Shown here: positions 59,732 through 64,000 of the stretch, piece by piece | Layout: each line of letters starts with the position of its first letter | Position numbering within the stretch: the first letter of the stretch is position 1 | From: Atherix ibis | Taxonomy: Eukaryota; Arthropoda; Insecta; Diptera; Athericidae | Length of the DNA: 64,000 nucleotides | NCBI GenBank assembly: GCA_958298945.1 | Contig: OY282610.1 | Location: 33,859,667-33,923,666, forward strand | Reading direction: 5' to 3' | Program-made: the position numbers and the translations under genes | The notes under the pieces: model-generated | Told to the model about the DNA's origin: nothing | Seen by the model: only the letters and a program-made list of their open reading frames with translations | Databases searched by the model: none

Positions 59732-61005
59732 CTATAAAGGATAGTTATTGTTAATTTATATAAAGTGAGTATATTGTTAAATGAAATGAAAATAAATTTA
59801 ATTAAACAGATAATATTATAGAAACAAATAGAAGTTATAAATAAACGGTTAAATAATGAAAATATACAAGCAAATAATATTTCTATGTATTTTTGTAATA
59901 AATAAGAGCAAAAGAGTATTTAAAATATCTAAACTCTTATTTCGTTTATGTGTACAAAAATATATGTTAGAGGTTTAATGATTAAAATCAAAAGGAAATA
60001 TTTTAATTTTAAACAATAGATTATTCTATATATTTGCGGATTTGAGCTATTATATTTTTAACAACATCTGTTTCAGCTGACGCACATCTCAATTTTGCAT
60101 TATATTTTTCTCTTAGCATAGAGAAAATTATTTTAATGTCAACTTATTATCATTTATATATATTGAGCTGCACCTAATAATTTGTTCTCCAATTTAAAAT
60201 ATATAATACTTGCAACCATTTGGATAAGCAAAAAAAACCTATTTCAATTTCCATTTTCAAAGTCATAACAAAAGGAAAAAAGAATTTAAAAAAATATTGG
60301 ATCAAGTGAGGATCAAAATACATTAATATTTTTGTTGTCGTTGTATGTTTTTTAATTTTGGTAACAAAAATTTAAATAACTTCCAATCTAATTGTGCATT
60401 ATAATAAGTATTGCAAGGAAAAAAGACAAAAGAAAATCAACAGAACTCGATATAAACAACATGCAATATTTATATTTTTCTCCTATAATTTTCCAAAAAA
60501 TTTTGCAATTCAATTTTGTTCAAAGAAATCTAAAAAATATATTGATAAATGAACTTTAGAACGACGAATATTAAATATGTACTTTTATAGATACATCAAT
60601 TTAGGTTATCAAAATAATTCTGTATTCGTTATTTAATGATAACCATTATTACTATGGGCATTCTATTCTCTAAATTCAAACAAACTTGTAGATGCAATTT
60701 TCGAAGAAAATAAAATGCGACACCAAATATAAGACTTAAATAAGCAAAATGAAAAATGATTTGACAAGTAAATGGATTTCAAGATATTAGTGTATTCTCA
60801 TACGGCGACGTTGAGTAGTTTTGAGCTTAATACAAGAATACGGTATATATTATGTAAAGCGTTTATTTGTTTGATGATATCACTTCAAAAAATATTTATC
60901 AATGTTATTTCCAATATATCAACAAACAGAAAAACCAACTAGATTATATTAATTTTGCCATGTCTATTTTTGATAAGAAAAGATGAAAATATTAGCAGAT
61001 TTTCC
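59732..61005. other. Gap between the two large minus-strand frames
   Basis: AT-rich, no recognisable exon. It could be an intron of the giant repeat gene, its promoter, or the 3' region of the Asn-rich gene. Confidence 0.35.
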
Positions 61006-61982
61006 CTAATTCTTCGAAATTGAACGGCTTTGATTTGAATTCTGTAATACTCCATTATATCGACTACTATTGTTATTATTATTACTATGGGCATTACCCG
61101 CTCCAGCATTAGGACTGTCGGCAATATTATTAACAGTACTATTACCGCCACCACCATTACAATTATTACTATTACTGCATACATTATTAATATTAATGCC
61201 ACTAATATTATTATTAGAATTGATATTAATAACATTACCGCTAGTAATAATATTATTATTACTGTTACTGTTACTACTACTTCCACTACTACTACTATTA
61301 ATATTGATGATATTACTGCAATTAGTAATATTACTACTATTAGCAATGTTTGCTATTTGATGACTAACACTGCTATTGCTACTAGCTCCACTAACACTAC
61401 TAGTATTATTTACATTCAATGTAGCAATGGTAGAAATGCAATTTGTTCCAGCAGATATGGATAAGCCGTTAGAGGTTCTATTAGTATTATTATAATTATT
61501 GTTATTACTATTAACGTTACTATCCTCATCAGTATTATTATCAGTTATTTTATTGTTACTATCACTGTTATTATTATTATTAACATTACTACTGTTAACG
61601 CTATTGTTGTTATTATTACTGCGGTTAATATTATTAATTGTATTATTGTTGTGTTTAATATTCCATATACTACTGCTAGTATTATTATTAGTGGCATTAG
61701 TAACAATACTATTATTGTAACTATTTGCCAATGTCAAATTTGCATTAATATTGGTATTATGTTTGCAATTACTACCATTCATAATAGTACTATGATTATG
61801 ATAATGACTATCACTTATTTTATTTTTATTTTTATTTATTAAATCATTATTATTAATTATTTTTAAAGGTAAAATGTTAGTTTTGCTTGCATTAATTTTT
61901 GAAGTATTTATTTTTTGTATATTTGATGATAACGATGCTGGCGATGGTTGAGATTTTACTTTACCTATGACAGAGCAGTTAC

Positions 61983-62018
<36 letters not shown>

Positions 62019-62025
62019 CATCATC

Positions 62026-62060
<35 letters not shown>

Positions 62061-62066
62061 CATTAC

Positions 62067-62108
<42 letters not shown>

Positions 62109-62109
62109 G

Positions 62110-62183
<74 letters not shown>

Positions 62184-62224
62184 TACTATTACTATCAGTA
62201 TTACTATTATTATTATTATTATTA

Positions 62225-62271
<47 letters not shown>

Positions 62272-62308
62272 GTTATCGTTATCGTTATCATTATCATTAT
62301 CATTATCG

Positions 62309-62342
<34 letters not shown>

Positions 62343-62426
62343 CATGATTATTATTATTATTATTATTATTATGATTATTATGATTATTATTAAGATTATT
62401 ATTATTATTATTACTATTACTATTAC

Positions 62427-62494
<68 letters not shown>

Positions 62495-64000
62495 TTATTA
62501 ATATTATTACTATTATTATTATTATTATTATTATTTTTATTATAACTATTATTATTATTATTATTGCCTACTAATTTTTGTGTATTTGATATTCTTTTCA
62601 TTAATAACGATTGACAATTTGTCAATACCTTAGACGTATTAAATTTTAAATTATTCATTAATAAACTTCTTTTTTCTAATTTAATTTTATTACAATTATT
62701 ATTGTTATTACTATTATTATTGAATAAAATATTTTTTGAAAATGGATTATTTAAATCGTAGTGGGATCGATTATGAAGGTGATGCTGAGTTGGGGGACTA
62801 TTATTTTGAAATTGGTATTGTTGTTGATGATTTTGATTATAATTATTATGAAGATAATGATGGTGACTACTATTACTACTACTATTACTAATATGATTTT
62901 GGCTATTTGAATTGTTACCGTTACTATTATTGTTGTTAATGTTGTTATTAATATTACTTATATTGTTACTATTAATATGCGACGATCCTAATATAGTTCC
63001 ATTTATATTATTTACGGTTGATCCAGATAATAGCGTTGATGAAACATCAACACAACCAGTACTGGTAACATTTAAGTTATTACTACCATCAACTATACCA
63101 CCTCCTGTTGATGCTAATGTTGTTGTTGTTGTCGTCGTTGTTGTTGCTATAACTCCAGCTATTGTAGTACCTGAACCTCCACCCCCTGTTGTTGCACTTC
63201 CTCCGAGACTTCCTTCAGAAATGATACCATTGCCTAGTGTTAGGGATCCTATAGACGTTTGTCTTTTTATTCCATTTGCAGTGCGACGGTTCGCATTTGT
63301 TTTTGATGAGTTTCGATTACTTGTATTATTTGTGTTTGTTAAATTATTACTATTATTACTATTACCGCTTCCGACTTGGATTTCAGTACTATTGGATCCC
63401 ACTCCAACACTAACACTACCACTAACAATATTAGTATGATTATTGGCAGTGTTATTTCCACTTGAATTTGTGCGTACTAAACACAGACTTTGTTCATTTT
63501 GATTTATATAACAATTACTATTTCCAATAATACCGTTTACTTCATTCAAATTTATATTATTATGTCGATTATCTTTTTTAACTCCAGTACATAAATAACT
63601 AAAAGCAGACATATTCTGATAGGGTGACACAATTGGATTTGTTTTTCGGGTACTCAAAATGTTACGTTTAAAAATTGTACCACCACGTAATTTTGTCAAA
63701 CCAAATCGGTTGACATATAACGGTTTGGGGACACTACTATACCAATTTCGTACACCACGATATATATCCTCACTACTTATTAAATTATAATTTGTATCAT
63801 TAAGCAGTGATGTTATACCATTTTCTCCATTCATATTATTATTCAAATTGCTATTACTACAAGCATTAACACTACCATTGCTACAGTTTATTATATTTAT
63901 ATGACCACCGCTAATATTTGAATAAGTACTACTACTGATACTATTATTTAATATAATTATACTACTAGATCGTTCATTATCCAAATCATTATCGTAACCA
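61006..64000 (-). CDS. Asn-rich low-complexity protein exon, 5' end outside window
   Basis: Open on the minus strand from the window edge (the frame continues upstream through GYDNDLDN at 63977-64000) to a TAG at 61006-61008, about 997 codons. A non-repetitive N-terminal part holds YRGVRNWYSSVPKPLYVNRF, GLTKLRGGTIFKR and NPIVSPYQNMSAFSYLC (about 63580-63780), presumably the conserved, functional region. I do not recognise the family. The rest is Asn/Ser/Thr-rich, with Gly/Thr runs, a His/Gln patch (about 62790-62880), and from 62570 to 61980 nearly pure poly-Asn and (Asn-Asp)n. No membrane segment is seen. Long Asn tracts of this kind are common in fly transcriptional and signalling proteins. 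The stop may be bypassed by splicing, so the exon end is not certain. Confidence 0.65.
61980..62570 (-). repeat. Coding (AAT/AAC/GAT) trinucleotide microsatellite
   Basis: About 590 bp of ATT/ATC trinucleotides on the plus strand, read as Asn and Asp on the minus strand. Stretches alternating ATT and ATC give (Asn-Asp)n (62260-62330, also 62000-62085). It is the longest microsatellite in the window, and its length probably varies between individuals. Confidence 0.92.

Noticed and set aside
61948..62574. Poly-Ile, poly-Leu and Ile/Met frames on both strands
   Set aside because: All are alternative readings of the trinucleotide microsatellite. The Asn/Asp frame is chosen because it alone continues into non-repetitive sequence for about 1000 codons.

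Overview
This is AT-rich eukaryotic nuclear DNA, most likely from an insect and probably a true fly. The evidence is short introns with GT..AG ends, an animal BLOC-2 gene (HPS3), an asparagine-rich homopolymer protein, frequent TACATATGTA-type words, and many mariner, Tc1, hAT and jockey-like transposon relics. There are no bacterial operons, CRISPR arrays or true tRNA/rRNA genes.

Layout. 0.3-9.5 kb is a transposon graveyard: a mariner N-terminal relic, a decayed SELENBP1 (methanethiol oxidase) pseudogene, a complete-ended mariner (2077-3329), a Tc1-like relic, a 2.2 kb TIR element (4467-6649), and a mariner/Tc1-type relic carrying a 483-bp tandem duplication. 9.5-17.4 kb is mostly non-coding, with a candidate TATA/Inr promoter, a 45-bp-arm hairpin and homopolymer tracts. 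17470-22266 is an apparently intact 11-exon HPS3 gene (about 1300 aa) whose exon phases all join. 22.3-25.2 kb is AT-rich with no gene seen.

25.3-41.4 kb is a deep nest of transposons. A Tc1-like transposase is split by a non-LTR retrotransposon with a 15-bp target duplication and poly(A). Inside that is a BED-finger hAT element. Inside the hAT are a separate TIR element with an unusual transposase-like protein, a chimeric mariner with a satellite-like 188-bp array, and a nearly intact mariner. A further mariner, a tRNA-headed chimeric retroelement and minus-strand retrotransposon tails follow. One hAT terminus (about 37.5 kb) lies outside the nest and does not fit simple nesting. 41.4-50 kb is AT-rich, with one minus-strand jockey relic.

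50-59.7 kb, minus strand, is the most striking feature: a single open frame of more than 3100 codons made mostly of 14 nearly identical 187/195-residue acidic repeats, with a basic N-terminus and a diverged C-terminal copy. The repeats form a six-unit higher-order period. I do not recognise the protein. 61.0-64.0 kb, minus strand, is a large exon for an Asn-rich low-complexity protein that runs off the window.

The host genes (HPS3, the giant repeat gene, the Asn-rich gene) show no evident functional link. The rest is transposon-derived or featureless AT-rich sequence. All family assignments come from reading translations by eye. No database search was run.
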